Positions 1-10,982 are shown, numbered from the stretch's first letter. The stretch: 64,000 nucleotides of DNA from Diplonema japonicum (GCA_964019335.1 OZ025690.1:372001-436000); one strand, 5' to 3'. The notes: generated from the sequence alone by a model not told the origin. Made by a program: numbers and translations.

Positions 1-200
1 AAAAGAGTGTTCTGGTGCATCCGGTGCCATGCTCAGTAGCGTGGTGTGCGCATCCTCCATTCCTTTCCTCCATCTAATGGTGTGGTTTTTTTTTTTTTTT
101 TTGCATACCCTTGCATTCCGGATGCCCCAACCCTATAATTTGCATTCTCGAACTGCTGGGAGTATTTATCCGTGACAGGCTTCGCAAGAGTATCACCCAT
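1..200 (-). CDS. PP2C-type Ser/Thr protein phosphatase, N-terminal part (runs off window)
   Basis: Exon 1 (200-109) starts at an ATG preceded by an A-rich tract and ends at a GTATGC donor. A 35-nt intron (108-74, mostly A, ending TTAG) leads into exon 2 (73-1), which continues past the left edge. The splice joins phase 2 to phase 2 and creates the hallmark PP2C start: a short leader followed by SGMQGWRKGMEDAHTTLL. PP2C enzymes (PPM family) are metal-dependent phosphatases, and the MEDAHT block carries the Glu and Asp that bind the catalytic metals. The match lies within the first 55 residues, where PPM proteins of fungi, plants and protists have it, so the start is probably right. The rest of the catalytic domain is outside the window, so substrate and localisation cannot be judged. 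Confidence 0.85.
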
Positions 201-260
201 TTTCTTTTTTTTTTTTTTTTTTATATTATTCTTCCCTTAGCGTGCTTAGAGGGAACCGGG

Positions 261-293
<33 letters not shown>

Positions 294-330
294 TGTAATG
301 TAATGGTTTTTCTTCTTCCTTTTTTTTTTT

Positions 331-1431
331 TCAATGCATTGTTACGCAAAGTCCCTCGTCGCACATCGAAGCAGCAGGGAAAAGCAAACCCCGCACGTTA
401 TTGAAAGCCACACCAAAACAGTCATTATTGCGTGAGAAGCTGATGGTGCACTCCGTGAAGTCAAGACGAACAGTAATAGTGTCACCCGGGGCGCAGGCCT
501 GCCCGTACGTATAACACTGGGACCCATCCCATCTGAAACCATTATCCTGGAAACAGTAGGAATATGGTGTATTCCCAAGGTGTGTGCTCGAGAGGTTGTG
601 GGTGCTGCTTGTTACGCCCACCATCACTGTGGACGGGATAAACTCACTATTGTCCTTACTTCCAATTTGAAATCTCCACTCGTGCAATCCGGATGAAGCT
701 CCTTCAGTACACAACACTGTGGACCACCCTGGTATGGAATGGTATGCTGTTTTACAATCGGAGGAAATCTCGAATTTCGGGGAATTCTGCCTCCAAGTGG
801 GCGAGCTGATGGTGGGTTCCTCTCCCCCAATATGACAACAGCTGACATGCCGCCGAATTTCGCTTAGATCGTTGTGAAGTGTGGATAACTGGGCATGACG
901 CGAAATTTCTAGTTTCTCCAACCTAGCCTCCAGGTTCTCGTTTGCTTCTGTTAGTTTTGCTATCATTGCTGCGTCCCTTGCCCGTTGTATAACAAGCGCG
1001 GCGGTAAATTCTTTCGTCAGCAGCCTGAGATGCTCACCGACACTGGTTTCAGCATGGTGCTTGACATCCCCCTCGACACCTGTGAACCCACACCCCACAC
1101 AGCTGTAGCCGCATTCAATAGGTGCGAACCCGCATTTTTTCAAATGTTGAGTAAAGTATTCTGCGTATTTTCCTTCCCAGTCGCAGTTTTCGTTGCAGCA
1201 CTTGACAGGGATCTCGTTGATCTGCCTGTTGGCTCTGTGGTCGGGGCGCAAGCTGTAGTCCTTTCGTCTGCACAGCGGGCATTCTCTTGAAGTTTCCTTC
1301 GCTCTGTCGATGCACTCCTTGCAAAATAAATGGCCGCACTCCTCTGTTACCTGTGCTTCCCTTGCAACGTCTTTGCACACACCGCAACGCAGGTCGGCAG
1401 CCACTTCTTCTCTGTATTTTGGTTCGTCCAT
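331..1431 (-). CDS. RING / TRAF-type zinc finger / SPRY protein (probable E3 ubiquitin ligase)
   Basis: A single 366-residue frame from an ATG. Residues 16-54 form a C3HC4 RING (C16, C19, C32, H34, C37, C40, C51, C54). About 78-130 hold a TRAF-type Cys/His finger region (CCNENCDWEG, then HLKKCGFAPIEC). About 135-195 are a charged, heptad-like coiled coil. The last ~145 residues look like a SPRY/B30.2 domain (GDTITVRLDF, then CFGVAFNNV and LLFPAASM). In known proteins RING recruits a ubiquitin-loaded E2, the coiled coil gives oligomers and SPRY binds substrate, so this is likely a TRAF/TRIM-like E3 ligase. The domain calls come from motif reading. The target is unknown. No intron is needed. 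Confidence 0.85.
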   Translation of the reverse strand: MDEPKYREEVAADLRCGVCKDVAREAQVTEECGHLFCKECIDRAKETSRECPLCRRKDYSLRPDHRANRQINEIPVKCCNENCDWEGKYAEYFTQHLKKCGFAPIECGYSCVGCGFTGVEGDVKHHAETSVGEHLRLLTKEFTAALVIQRARDAAMIAKLTEANENLEARLEKLEISRHAQLSTLHNDLSEIRRHVSCCHIGGEEPTISSPTWRQNSPKFEISSDCKTAYHSIPGWSTVLCTEGASSGLHEWRFQIGSKDNSEFIPSTVMVGVTSSTHNLSSTHLGNTPYSYCFQDNGFRWDGSQCYTYGQACAPGDTITVRLDFTECTISFSRNNDCFGVAFNNVRGLLFPAASMCDEGLCVTMH

Positions 1432-1595
1432 GTTCCTCTTGACATGGTTTTTTTTTTTTTTTTTCCCCGAAAAGGGGAGGGGGGGAAGGTTAAGAACTCA
1501 CATATTGCACGCACGTACGCACACACCCCTTTCCCCCGTTGTGTAAAAACCGTTTTTTTTTTCTTTTTTTTTTTTCCTCTTTTTTTTTTTCTCTC

Positions 1596-1952
1596 TTAAT
1601 TCGCAATAAGCGTATTCCCCTTTTGAAAAGTAGCGCCGCTGCCACGGACCCGCATGGCTACATAGCTTTTGCTACCGTCAACATTGCGGCCTTTGCGTTC
1701 GACATCGTACACGCCTTTTGTGTGTGTTTTTTTTTTTTTTTTTTTCCCCGACACACACCATCGCTCAAGATCTGTGGGGCGATAAAGGTCCCCTTCTGAC
1801 TCACAAACGTCCCGGACCCCATTCCTGGGAGCCATGAGGTCAACCCTTGTAGAAAACCTACTCGCGAGTCTGGCCTCCTTAAGGTGTGTTACAAACAAAC
1901 AAAAGGCAACATACTGAACCCCCGGACTGCTATACACCTTCGTAGGTGGCAT
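1596..1952 (-). CDS. Small three-exon gene of unknown function
   Basis: The whole stretch is open (118 codons), but two introns of the local type fit better. Exon 1 is 1952-1915 (donor GTATGT). Exon 2 is 1869-1757, after a 45-nt intron with a GTAACAC branch-like site. Exon 3 is 1714-1596, after an intron containing a long A-run. The spliced frame is kept and gives 89 residues, ending with a well-composed stretch (YVAMRVRGSGATFQKG). I do not recognise the family. Composition is much richer than the flanking homopolymers, which supports a real gene. The second donor (GTGTGT) is weak, so the unspliced form, or another frame of exon 2, cannot be excluded. Confidence 0.45.
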   Translation of the reverse strand: MPPTKVYSSPGVQYVAFCLFVTHLKEARLASRFSTRVDLMAPRNGVRDVCESEGDLYRPTDLERWCVSGKKKKKKTHTKGVYDVERKGRNVDGSKSYVAMRVRGSGATFQKGNTLIAN

Positions 1953-2085
1953 GTTGTCCCCACCCGCATCCTGACGTTGCGTGGTTTACCAAAGCCAGGC
2001 ACTTCCAACAAAAAATGGGGGAGGGGGAAATAAAATTACATGTTTTTTTTTTTTCTTACTAAAAATCTACAATGGGGATGGGGTG

Positions 2086-5031
2086 TTACGCTTTTTCTCT
2101 AGATGTTTGAAGAGCCAGTTTAGCTATCTCCCTGTCTTTTTCGGCGTTCTGCGTGATCAACTTTTCGTTGAGCTGCCCTTCCGCCTGCAGGCGTTCCACC
2201 GTGGCCCTGTACATGCTTTGGAGAGCAGTGTGCTGGTTTTCGTGCTCTGTTTCGGTATCTTCGAGTCGCTTGTGGGAAGAGTCCCTGTCTTTCTTCGCTC
2301 TCTCCACCTCCCTTTGCAGCCGTTGGATGTCGTCTGAAAGTGTGGCGACTTGGTTTTCGTGCTGCAAGGCGCTTAGTTGATGTGATTCTTTTTCGTTCCT
2401 CAGCTGGGATTCCAGCTCCGTAGCTCTCCTCTTTATGGCTGCAAGGTTCTCTGCGTATTTTTTGTCAGTTTGGGCGATCTCATCCTCCAGCCTATCGATG
2501 TTGGCTGTCAGCTTCGCGATGTCCTCTCTCTGTCCTGCGATGACGTTATTCAGCTCTCCCTCCGCAGCCCTCACCCCTTCTTTTTCTTCAACTGCCTTTG
2601 ATAATGCAGCCTCGGCCTCACCCCTAGCTGCGCGTGCCTCGCCCTCTGATTTTTCATTCGCCTCCACAGCAGAGCGTATCTTTCGCTGCAGTGAGTCGAT
2701 CGTCTTCATTGCCTCTGACACTTCGCCCTTTGCACCTTCCAGCTCCGCTAGCGTCTGGTGTTGCGCAGTTCCCAGCGCTGAGTGTTCCTTCTGCAGCCCC
2801 AGAAGTTCCTCCTGCACCCTCTTCGCTGTTGTGCTGTTTCTCTTCAGTACCGTCTCAAGCTCTGCAACTGCCAGGACAAACGTCACTTCAGACACGGGGT
2901 CCGCCAGTACTCCAAGCACGCTTTCTGACACGCCCTCCAAGTGCTGCTGCAGCAACGGGGCAATCGCCGTCATTGGCCGCACTGTCTCTGCGTAGCTAGG
3001 TGCGGGTGGGGGTGTAGGTGCCCTTATCGCACCCATGGCGCCGACGATGGCTTCACCCGCTTTCTCCACCTCAACTGCCATCTGCCACACCTCTGCCTTT
3101 GCTGTTGAGTACACCTCAGCAGCCGCACTGCGCACAGTAGAAACCTCCCCCAGCAAGCGGCGTTTCATGTTGAAAATCTTTTCCGCATGAATTGTCTGGA
3201 CCCTCTTCACCCGCTGCAAGGAGGCGGTGCACACACGGAGGGCCACCCGCACCTTGGCCTTGATCATCTTCGTGACGTCTACCTCGGACAAGTCGCCTTG
3301 GCAGCCGTCCTCAAGCAAGTCGCGGATCTGCTCTGTGCCGTGGCCGAGGTCCAGGCAGCGGAGCTCCATCAAAAGAGAGGCAATACCGTCATGCAGCAAA
3401 GTGTGGATGCTGGGGAGGTCCGAAGATGGCGGTGGGGGTGGCAGGGGAGATACTTCCACAGGCATGGCCTTCTGCAGCGTCATGACTTCAGCCTTCAACG
3501 CAGCGACAGCCTGCTCCGCAAGGGAACGCCGTTCCTTCTGCAGTGTGGCACCCCTCTTACTTTCTGTTAGCTCGCTTGTCAGGGACGCGACCCTTGCCTC
3601 CAGCATGTTAATGAGGTTGCTTTTCTCGATGTTGGTGAGCGCCATCTTGTCACGCTCGTCCTTGGCGGTCTCAAGCTTTTGCTGAGTGTCGTGCAGGGTC
3701 TTCTCCCAGCTGATCTCTTTCTTCTCCACCCAACCTTTTGTGTCCCGAAGAAGGTGCGTTTCAAGTTCATGCATTTCTTGCATGTGCGCGGCCTTGGGTA
3801 TGTAGTGCAAAGAAATGTCTTGTTCCTTTTCCTTCTCCTGTGCGGGCTGCTGTGGTGGCTGCTGCTGCTGCTGCTGTTGGCGTTCCTTTCCAATTGCGGT
3901 GGTGAGGTAGCTTTGAAACTCGGAGAGGAAGGCATTTGTGGCGTTCACATCGCTGTTGTTGGAGACGTTGCTTTGCCCTGTGCCTGCGGCGACAGCGGTG
4001 TTGGCTGCCTGCATGGTGTGCACAACTTTGAGAACGTCACTCATGTGCGTGCTGAGCAACGTGTGCATCTTGTGGTCAGTCTCCTGACGTGAAAGTTCGC
4101 TTTGAATCTTGCTCACCTCCATTTCAAGGGAGCCATGCTTCTCTCTCCAGCTATCCGCAGCCTGCTCTGCGCGCTGCCGACGTTGATTTGACTTACTGAG
4201 ATCGAGTTCTAGCGAGCGCAGTGCGTTCTGAAGAGAAGACGTATCCTGTGAATCTCGCAGTGAAGTGTCCTTGTCCCGCAGCGCTGCTTTGAGCTTCCGG
4301 TGTGTTGTCTTGAGCTTTGACATATACTCGTGCACAACAGAGCGGGCTTCAGATATACGTTGGACTTCATAGGGGGATGCGAAGATGGGGACGAAGAACT
4401 CCATACACCTTGAGGCAACCCCTCCAACTACGTCCAGCATGCCAGAGACAGTCAGTGTTGGATCGTATCTCGTGAGAAGCGATGTGATGCTTGCTGCGCT
4501 GATGCGGAGCGTTTCAAGCTGCTTTGCGGTCTGCGATGCGGCGTGGGCTTCCCACATGATGGAGGTCTCGTTCTGTTGTTGTTTTTGAAAATAGTTTTCC
4601 GGGACGATTGTTGAGTTGGCGATTTCTTTTCGGTATCTGTCTTGCACTGCTTTGAGGTTTCCTTCGGAGGCCTCGAGCCTGCCTTCCAGTTGTGAGATTT
4701 TTAAGTCCCGTTCCCACTCGGTCTCGCCCTTGCCTTCCATTTCGGTCTTGGTCTGCCGCAGGGCAGTTTCGACTTCACGGAGTTTCCCCCTACAGGTCTC
4801 CAGCTGGACTTCTAAAATTTTGTTACGTTCCGACAAACGCTGTACCTCTGCTTCTTGCTCGCCAGACACCACCCCGCGCAGCATTTCCACGAGCAATTCT
4901 TGCATGTGTTTCGCCGATGCTTCATCACGGCCCATCTGCATCAGGATTCTACTCTCGGCCACCCTTCCCACAGCATTTGTGACATCTCTTGCAATCACGC
5001 TCAGCCGGTGGTCAAGCTGGCCGAAGTCCAT
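2086..5031 (-). CDS. Large coiled-coil protein, 981 aa
   Basis: One uninterrupted frame from ATG at 5031. Nearly the whole length is heptad-rich coiled coil with many E, K, Q and L. It is broken by a less helical segment at about residues 160-240, a Gln run at about 380-390 (CAG/CTG repeats near 3865-3885) and a Pro-rich linker (about 525-535 and again near 675). There is no signal peptide, membrane segment or motor domain. Proteins of this shape are usually cytoskeletal, centrosomal or vesicle-tether scaffolds, but I see no signature that allows a family name. The start follows an A/G-rich leader, and the next gene (PPR) lies about 90 bp upstream on the same strand. Confidence 0.85.
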   Translation of the reverse strand: MDFGQLDHRLSVIARDVTNAVGRVAESRILMQMGRDEASAKHMQELLVEMLRGVVSGEQEAEVQRLSERNKILEVQLETCRGKLREVETALRQTKTEMEGKGETEWERDLKISQLEGRLEASEGNLKAVQDRYRKEIANSTIVPENYFQKQQQNETSIMWEAHAASQTAKQLETLRISAASITSLLTRYDPTLTVSGMLDVVGGVASRCMEFFVPIFASPYEVQRISEARSVVHEYMSKLKTTHRKLKAALRDKDTSLRDSQDTSSLQNALRSLELDLSKSNQRRQRAEQAADSWREKHGSLEMEVSKIQSELSRQETDHKMHTLLSTHMSDVLKVVHTMQAANTAVAAGTGQSNVSNNSDVNATNAFLSEFQSYLTTAIGKERQQQQQQQPPQQPAQEKEKEQDISLHYIPKAAHMQEMHELETHLLRDTKGWVEKKEISWEKTLHDTQQKLETAKDERDKMALTNIEKSNLINMLEARVASLTSELTESKRGATLQKERRSLAEQAVAALKAEVMTLQKAMPVEVSPLPPPPPSSDLPSIHTLLHDGIASLLMELRCLDLGHGTEQIRDLLEDGCQGDLSEVDVTKMIKAKVRVALRVCTASLQRVKRVQTIHAEKIFNMKRRLLGEVSTVRSAAAEVYSTAKAEVWQMAVEVEKAGEAIVGAMGAIRAPTPPPAPSYAETVRPMTAIAPLLQQHLEGVSESVLGVLADPVSEVTFVLAVAELETVLKRNSTTAKRVQEELLGLQKEHSALGTAQHQTLAELEGAKGEVSEAMKTIDSLQRKIRSAVEANEKSEGEARAARGEAEAALSKAVEEKEGVRAAEGELNNVIAGQREDIAKLTANIDRLEDEIAQTDKKYAENLAAIKRRATELESQLRNEKESHQLSALQHENQVATLSDDIQRLQREVERAKKDRDSSHKRLEDTETEHENQHTALQSMYRATVERLQAEGQLNEKLITQNAEKDREIAKLALQTSREKA

Positions 5032-5119
5032 TTTCTTCCCCTCCTTTTTTATTTATTTCGATTTGGGAGGGAACCATCGGGATGTTAAAAAAAGAAAGGG
5101 GGTCTTCAGCAATAGGTTA

Positions 5120-6277
5120 CTACCGCTGAGCGTGTGAGATGGAAGAAAGAACCTCTTTGTACCCCGGTAGTATTCGTACCTCTGAGATGGACGTTTGCTT
5201 CTTCCGCGTGGTGTTTGTTTCGGTTTCCAGGACGAGCTCCTCGATTATCCGCGGCACCTTTGCACCGCTCTCCTTCAGAAAGCGGATGAGGGATTTTGCA
5301 CCGTCGGTGCAGTTTACCTGATTGTACAACCGGGCCATCGCAGTGTGCAAGTGGAATGTGGGATCGAGGGGAAGCGCGAGCTTCCAAATCGAAACCCCTA
5401 CCTGTACCTTCACATGAGCAGAAAGCGGCGCAGCCACCAACGCATGGATAAACACTGTGAGTGTATAGGCATTGGGTAGTACGGTCATGGACTTGAAGGC
5501 ATCTATAAAACCAGTGAAATCCAGCGCGAGTCTGTGCGAGTTCAACAGTGCCGTCCACAGTACCACGTCCGGCTCGAGACCCGCTTCTTTAGAAGCGAGG
5601 AAAAGCTCATTTGAAGCCTTCGTGTTGCCTTTACAAAAATGAATGAGCTTCGTAAAATTTTCCAATGTGAGTTCAGCCCCCGGAGCGAATTCCTCGATAT
5701 CACGCATTCTCCTGATTGCTTCGTTGAAAGAAGATGAAGACAAGACCGCCCGCTGCATCACCATCACAGGGTTTGTCATTGTTTTTGTTGCTTTTCTAAC
5801 AATGGCATCTCGTTGGTCTTCTGTGATGGCTACGTGCAACTCGGTGGATAATGAAGCTTCGGTGACTGGGAAATCTTTGCCTCGCATTTCTTTGAGTAGC
5901 TGTTCGACGGCCTCGCGGCAGCCTGCCTTGTGAAAGATCTTCACGAGGAGTTCGTAAGTCTCAGAGTCACAGCCGATCCCGTGGCTCCGCATTTGTTGCA
6001 TTATCATTTTCGCTGTTCTGTCACCCGCAGGCTTTTTCGCTAAAACCTTCAGCATTGTGTTGTAACTGATCACGCCGACCTCGTGGCCTGCAAACCTAAC
6101 TCTGTTCAATGTGCTCAGAATTGCGCCCATATCGTTGTTCACAAGAGATTTCAGGTACCTCGCTGTTGCTGAATCAGGGTATGTTTTTGAGTCGTCGATC
6201 GACGGCCACCGGTGGACGTTCCAACCGGAAGGGCGGAGGTCAGAAAATAACCTTGCTTGGACGCGGGTTATATTCAT
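5120..6277 (-). CDS. Pentatricopeptide repeat (PPR) protein, 385 aa
   Basis: The ATG at 6277, directly after an A-run, is chosen because frame further upstream is only poly-F/K. PPR-like helix pairs are visible: a VISYNTMLKVLAK block, DSETYELLVKIFHKAG and later LEPDVVLWTALLNSH and LPNAYTLTVFIHAL, each about 35 residues apart. PPR proteins bind single-stranded RNA and act mostly in mitochondria or plastids on RNA editing, cleavage or translation. The N-terminus (MNITRVQARLFSDLRPSGW) is basic and Ser-containing and could be a mitochondrial presequence, which is an inference. A second, only distantly similar PPR gene lies at 36089-37075. Confidence 0.8.
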   Translation of the reverse strand: MNITRVQARLFSDLRPSGWNVHRWPSIDDSKTYPDSATARYLKSLVNNDMGAILSTLNRVRFAGHEVGVISYNTMLKVLAKKPAGDRTAKMIMQQMRSHGIGCDSETYELLVKIFHKAGCREAVEQLLKEMRGKDFPVTEASLSTELHVAITEDQRDAIVRKATKTMTNPVMVMQRAVLSSSSFNEAIRRMRDIEEFAPGAELTLENFTKLIHFCKGNTKASNELFLASKEAGLEPDVVLWTALLNSHRLALDFTGFIDAFKSMTVLPNAYTLTVFIHALVAAPLSAHVKVQVGVSIWKLALPLDPTFHLHTAMARLYNQVNCTDGAKSLIRFLKESGAKVPRIIEELVLETETNTTRKKQTSISEVRILPGYKEVLSSISHAQR

Positions 6278-7511
6278 TTTTTTTTTTCTTTCCCCCTTGG
6301 GGGGGAACCTCTGACTTTTTTTTTTTTGTCCAGGAAGGAAGCAAAAAAAAAAAAAAAAAAAAAAGAAACAAAAAAAAAAACGTAGGTTTTCCCTAATAAT
6401 AAAATAAAAAATAAAAACAAAAAATACCAGCTGTGACATGGCTGTGAACTCAGGGGGGTGCTAAATAATTAAGGGGGGGAAACACTAAAGGTAATATTGT
6501 TTTTTTTAAAGAGGGGAGAGGGGGGGGAGGGGCTGCAACTAAACTGTGAACGAATTGTAATTTTCTTTTTTTAAAAAAAAAAAACTCTATGAGGGAAAGG
6601 ACTAAATTTGGGACCAAAAATTTTTCATTTTAACCCTATAAGTTTCTGCAGACCTCTTATTTTTATCCTGCAAAAGTTCGCCTCTGGAAAAAACAGCGTG
6701 GCTCCCTGTTGGCCGAGGAAGTGGAAAGGAGCAACGCACCCTAAATGGTTTACTCCGGGACTGACTCTTTTCCCCGTTTAGGGGAAAGAAATAAGTTCGC
6801 GATACCCTCCTTTAATAAATCATAGTTTGTGCATTTTTTTGGGGGGGGGTTGTTCTTTGATGTTCCCCATTTGCACAAGCTTTTTTTTATAATTTTAAGA
6901 AGTCGCAAGAGGCTTACAGCGGGAAGAAGAAGAAGAAAAAAAAGAAGAAAAAAAAGCACTCATAGAGAGATTCGTTTTGTTTCACACGGGGGAAAATCTG
7001 GTATTGAAAAAAAAAAATGAAAAAAATACAGACCTATCTAGGACCACTTGCACGCCGACTTTAATTCGTTTTTCTTTTTTTTTTTTTCCCCTTTTTTTCT
7101 TTCATTTTTTTTTTAAATATATTTTTCAAGAAACACCAGGAAAAAAAAAAGAAAAAAAGAAAAAAGAAAACTATCGTTAAAAGTGGCAGCGCACGTGTGA
7201 GTATGAAAAAAAAAAAAAAATGAAAAAAAGAAAACCAATAATTTTCATCTTAAAAAACCCCACACATGTTACAAATTAATAAAAAAAAAGGGGGGAAACT
7301 GGAAAAAAAAAAATAAGGAAAAGCGGAACCAGGCTTCTAGTTAGTAAGGTGTGCAAGGTTCAAATGGGGGTGGGGTTAATATCCATCAATCGCTGTGCTC
7401 CATTCTTTTTTTTCCCTTCCCCCCCCCTCCATTTCAGTCAGTGCCGCCCATCTTGGTGCGCTCGCGTGATCCCACTTGTAGTGAGTCCCTCACAAGCCTA
7501 GCAAAGCTGGC
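6278..7511. other. Intergenic, homopolymer-rich; no gene seen
   Basis: About 1.2 kb of A, T, G and C runs. Short mixed-composition stretches (around 6640-6800 and 7440-7510) have no coding look. The right part should be the 3' UTR of exonuclease copy 1 and carries a small hairpin (GTGAG/CTCAC near 7480). Confidence 0.6.
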
Positions 7512-10500
7512 TCACGCCTTCTTCTCGGGCTTTGGAGGGCACCCTGCTTCTGCCTCAGCCTCGCTGACAAGCCTCTCCCTCGGCGGGGGACACAACTGGC
7601 AGATGAAGTCGAGGTTCTTGGAAGCCTTCTTGTACCAAACAAGAACATCCCATCTGTGAAGGACCTGTGCCTCCTCGTAGAGGCCATGCTCCCACTGGAT
7701 GCACATGGTCCCCTGCTTCGAGTTCTTCTTGTTGGTCCCCTCCCACCTCTGCTCCCCTTCGCCACCTGCGTTGTCGTGGTACAGCTCCTTGTCCTGCCCC
7801 AGTGACTCGATGAAGATGTTGAACGACTTCTCCTGCACCTTCGTCAGCGTTGCCTTGTGCGTCTCCTTGTAGATAGTTGTTTTATCCGCCTCCCACATCT
7901 GGAACTTGCTCTGCAGGTACAAGCAGTAGTACAGCACAGACGACTGGTCAGAGGCCTTCCGCGCCTCCTCCTTTCGTGTGTTGCACCGGAGTGCGATTTC
8001 CGACACGTCAGCCTCTGGCAGCAGCAAGTACCCGCTCTTGATGTCCTTCGGCGTCACTGAGATGTCCTCCTCGTTCACACCTGCTCGCAGCTTCTGTTTC
8101 ACCAGTGACTCGATTTCCAGGGCGCACTTCAGCACCCTGTGCACCACAAGATCCGCGTACCTTCTGATCGGGGATGTGAAATGCGTGTACAGGGGCAGGT
8201 TCAGCGCGAAATGGCTCAGTGAATGGTCCTGTGTTGTGGTGTGGGTTGTGTGGTGGCAGATACCGCAGACTCGCTCGTGCAGCAGTACTTGGCAAGCATC
8301 ATGCACCTGATGGTGAGTGCCCTGATGGCCTCGATCTGCGGATGCTTGATCATGTTCTCAAGCGAGTCACTGAGACCCTTCCCGCTCCCGACGTTGAGCT
8401 TCAGGTTCTGTTGCCCGAGAGCCTTCACAAGACTCTCGAACCTGGTGGCATCGGGCGGCGGGTGGTACCTGGCGAGGGCCACATCGGGGCAGTACTCGAT
8501 ACACTTCTCAGTCACCCTTGCATTCGCCATGACCATGAACTCCTCCACAAGCCAGTTGGCCTCGGAGGTCTCGTGCATGTGCCTGTTGGTTGTTGTTGTT
8601 TTGTTGTCATTGTCACATACCACCCCTTTGGTGCCATGTTGGAGTTGTGGTCTTCAAAATCAAAGTACATCTTTGCTTGGTTCAGGGACAGTGCACCCCT
8701 CGCATGCCTCGCTGCACGGATGTTCTCAGCAATCTTCCAAAGCCCTTTGACCGACTCCTTGATCTTCTCGATCGTCCACATGTGGCGAGAAGGAGGGATG
8801 TGGGCCAGGTCGATGCTCGCAGGATCGAAGTTCCCATCAATGATGCTCTGAGCGTTCTCGTAGGCCAGCTTGCACTGGTTCCTGATCACAGTCTGCCCCA
8901 TCCACTCGTTTGTGATATTCCCCCTCGAGTCCATCGTCCATTCCACCGTGAAGGCAAGTTTGTCACCCAAGGTGTTCAAGGAGCAGTGCTCCTCACACAG
9001 CTTCCTGGGAAGCATGGGAATCACCTTCTGAACAAGGTACACACTTGTTGCCCTCTTCAAGGCCTCTGCATCCAGCGCAGAGCCGAAGGGAACAAAGGTA
9101 GACACATCGGCGATGTGGACCCCGACACGGTAGTGCCCCCCGCCCAGGTCTTCACAGGACAGTGCGTCGTCCAAGTCCCTTGCGGTGGCGGGGTCGATTG
9201 TGCACACGAAGCGCTCATGCTTTGCACCCAGACGCATGTCTCTCCGTCCTTCCGCAAGAAGTCCAGCCTCGTCAGGGATCGGAACCTTGTCGGGGATCAC
9301 AGCCATGCAAGCCTCGTCGAACTCGTCGGTGTAATCAGTCCCGTTCTGCACAAGGATGGCACGCGACTCGACCTCCACCTGGTGCGCCGCACCGAGCAGC
9401 TTCAGCACCTTTGCCTGAGGGAAGAAACGCTTCTCCCCCCACTCTTTGAGCTGCAGGTACACCTGATGGATGTAGGTTAATGAAATTGTTGCATGCATAC
9501 CAAGTGCCCTTCTGCGTTGTCCATGAGTGGCTGGTATTGCCTCAGGTCGTTTTTATGCACCTCGATATGCGGATACCTGTCACGCTAGAGGGTGGGTCAA
9601 TGCGCATACTTTTCGTCATAGGAGGCGAACCTCACCCACGTCTTGTTTGCGGGGCCCATTGCACGTGCCACGTGCTGCGTCTGGTGGCCGGCTTTCCTGT
9701 GCAGTGTTGACGGTGGGAAGCTAACATGACATACCAGATGTGAACAATCCTCCCAGTCACAAGCTTGTTCTTGGCAAGTGAAGGCTTCGGGGCATCTGCA
9801 AGGGGGTCATCTTCGTTCCTGTTGATTTGTGGCTTTCAATTGTTCATCGCTGGTTTCATACTTTGCATTTGCTTTCTGCAAAACAGCAAGTGCCCTGCAC
9901 ACAGGCCTCTTCCCATCAGGGAGTTTCGACCTCTGGTCCTTGGGGAGCTTCATGTCTTCAGCCCTGCTGCGGATGTTCACACTAGTCACATCGGGAGCTG
10001 CTTCCCCCTTCCGCATCGCCTTCTCGTTGTCCTTCTCCTTCCACTCGGACTCGGGGCGGATCTCCACGATCACCACATCCCCCTGCAAGGCCCTGTTCCT
10101 GTCGCTCTTCTGCTCCACCAGGATGTCCACCCCGTCCCAGTGCCTCTCGTTCCGCACAAAGCAGATCGCACTGCTGTACTTCTTGTTCACGGCAAGCGTC
10201 CCTCTCAGGTACCTCCCGGACATCACCCCCTTGATCACCTCTTCACGGGAGATGTAAGGTGTGAAGGTCGGCTGGTTGTTGGTGGATGGTGTGCCGGGTT
10301 CGGAGCCGTTCCTCCTGGTTCCGGGTGTTATAGGAGTGCCGGCCTGCTGATACTGCTGCTGGGCCATGCTAGGCTTCCGGATGGGTTGGGTGAGGACGGG
10401 GGTTGTTGGTGTGCTCTTGTCTTTCTTGTCGCTGACGCCTTTAAGGATGTTGAGCACATTTTGGGTCATTGGGGCGTCGGAGGAGTTCGGCACAGCGGTA

Positions 10501-10982
10501 GGAGGAGTGGGGGGCAGGCCACGTCGGTCATACATACTCACCTCTGCAGGGGGCGGTGTTTCCACATTAGAGGGGAAGGAGGAAATGGGACTGGACGCAG
10601 AGTAACTGGAGGTGCTGTAGGCCCTCTCGCCACCCTTTCCACCCCTCCCACGTCCTGCGGGGGCGGGGCTTTCTACTGTTACAGGACTAACAGATGCTCT
10701 CTGGAGTAAACTCATTACAGAATGCTCATCGGGCCGTGGCGATCCCTCCTGACCTTTTGCTCCTTTCACACCTTTACCCATATTTCCCTTCCCTCCATCA
10801 CCCCTGCCAGGGCTGGCTGTCATTGCCACCTTCTCAAGACGTTGCGCGGTGGGAGGCACACCCCCCCTTCCCCTTCCTGCTGTCTCTACCATCTGGACCT
10901 TTTCCCTGCCGGCATCTTTTCCCAATAGCTGCTCTGGGGTACACAGTACTCCCTCACTTGAGTCGCTGTCACTGTCTGACAT
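7512..10982 (-). CDS. DIS3L2/RNase II-type 3'-5' exoribonuclease, copy 1 (1081 aa, 7 exons)
   Basis: Exons: 10982-9862, 9818-9735, 9696-9610, 9576-9501, 9462-8621, 8582-8264, 8228-7512. All junctions keep frame and give 1081 residues. The first ~265 residues are Ser/Pro/Gly-rich and unstructured. Then come a cold-shock-like RNA-binding region ([20 protein letters not shown]), a second OB-like part ([11 protein letters not shown]) and the RNB catalytic domain with the Asp cluster [12 protein letters not shown] and the [18 protein letters not shown] block. There is no PIN domain, so it is DIS3L2/SSD1-like rather than an exosome DIS3. The enzyme class degrades RNA processively from the 3' end in the cytoplasm. 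The active site looks intact. Introns of 33, 38 and 35 nt (9609-9577, 9500-9463, 8263-8229) are absent from the tandem copy. Introns 43, 38 and 38 nt long (9861-9819, 9734-9697, 8620-8583) are shared with it. Confidence 0.88.

Noticed and set aside
8590-9480. Plus-strand frames opposite the exonuclease exons
   Set aside because: Antisense shadows; both copies carry them because the coding strand is conserved.
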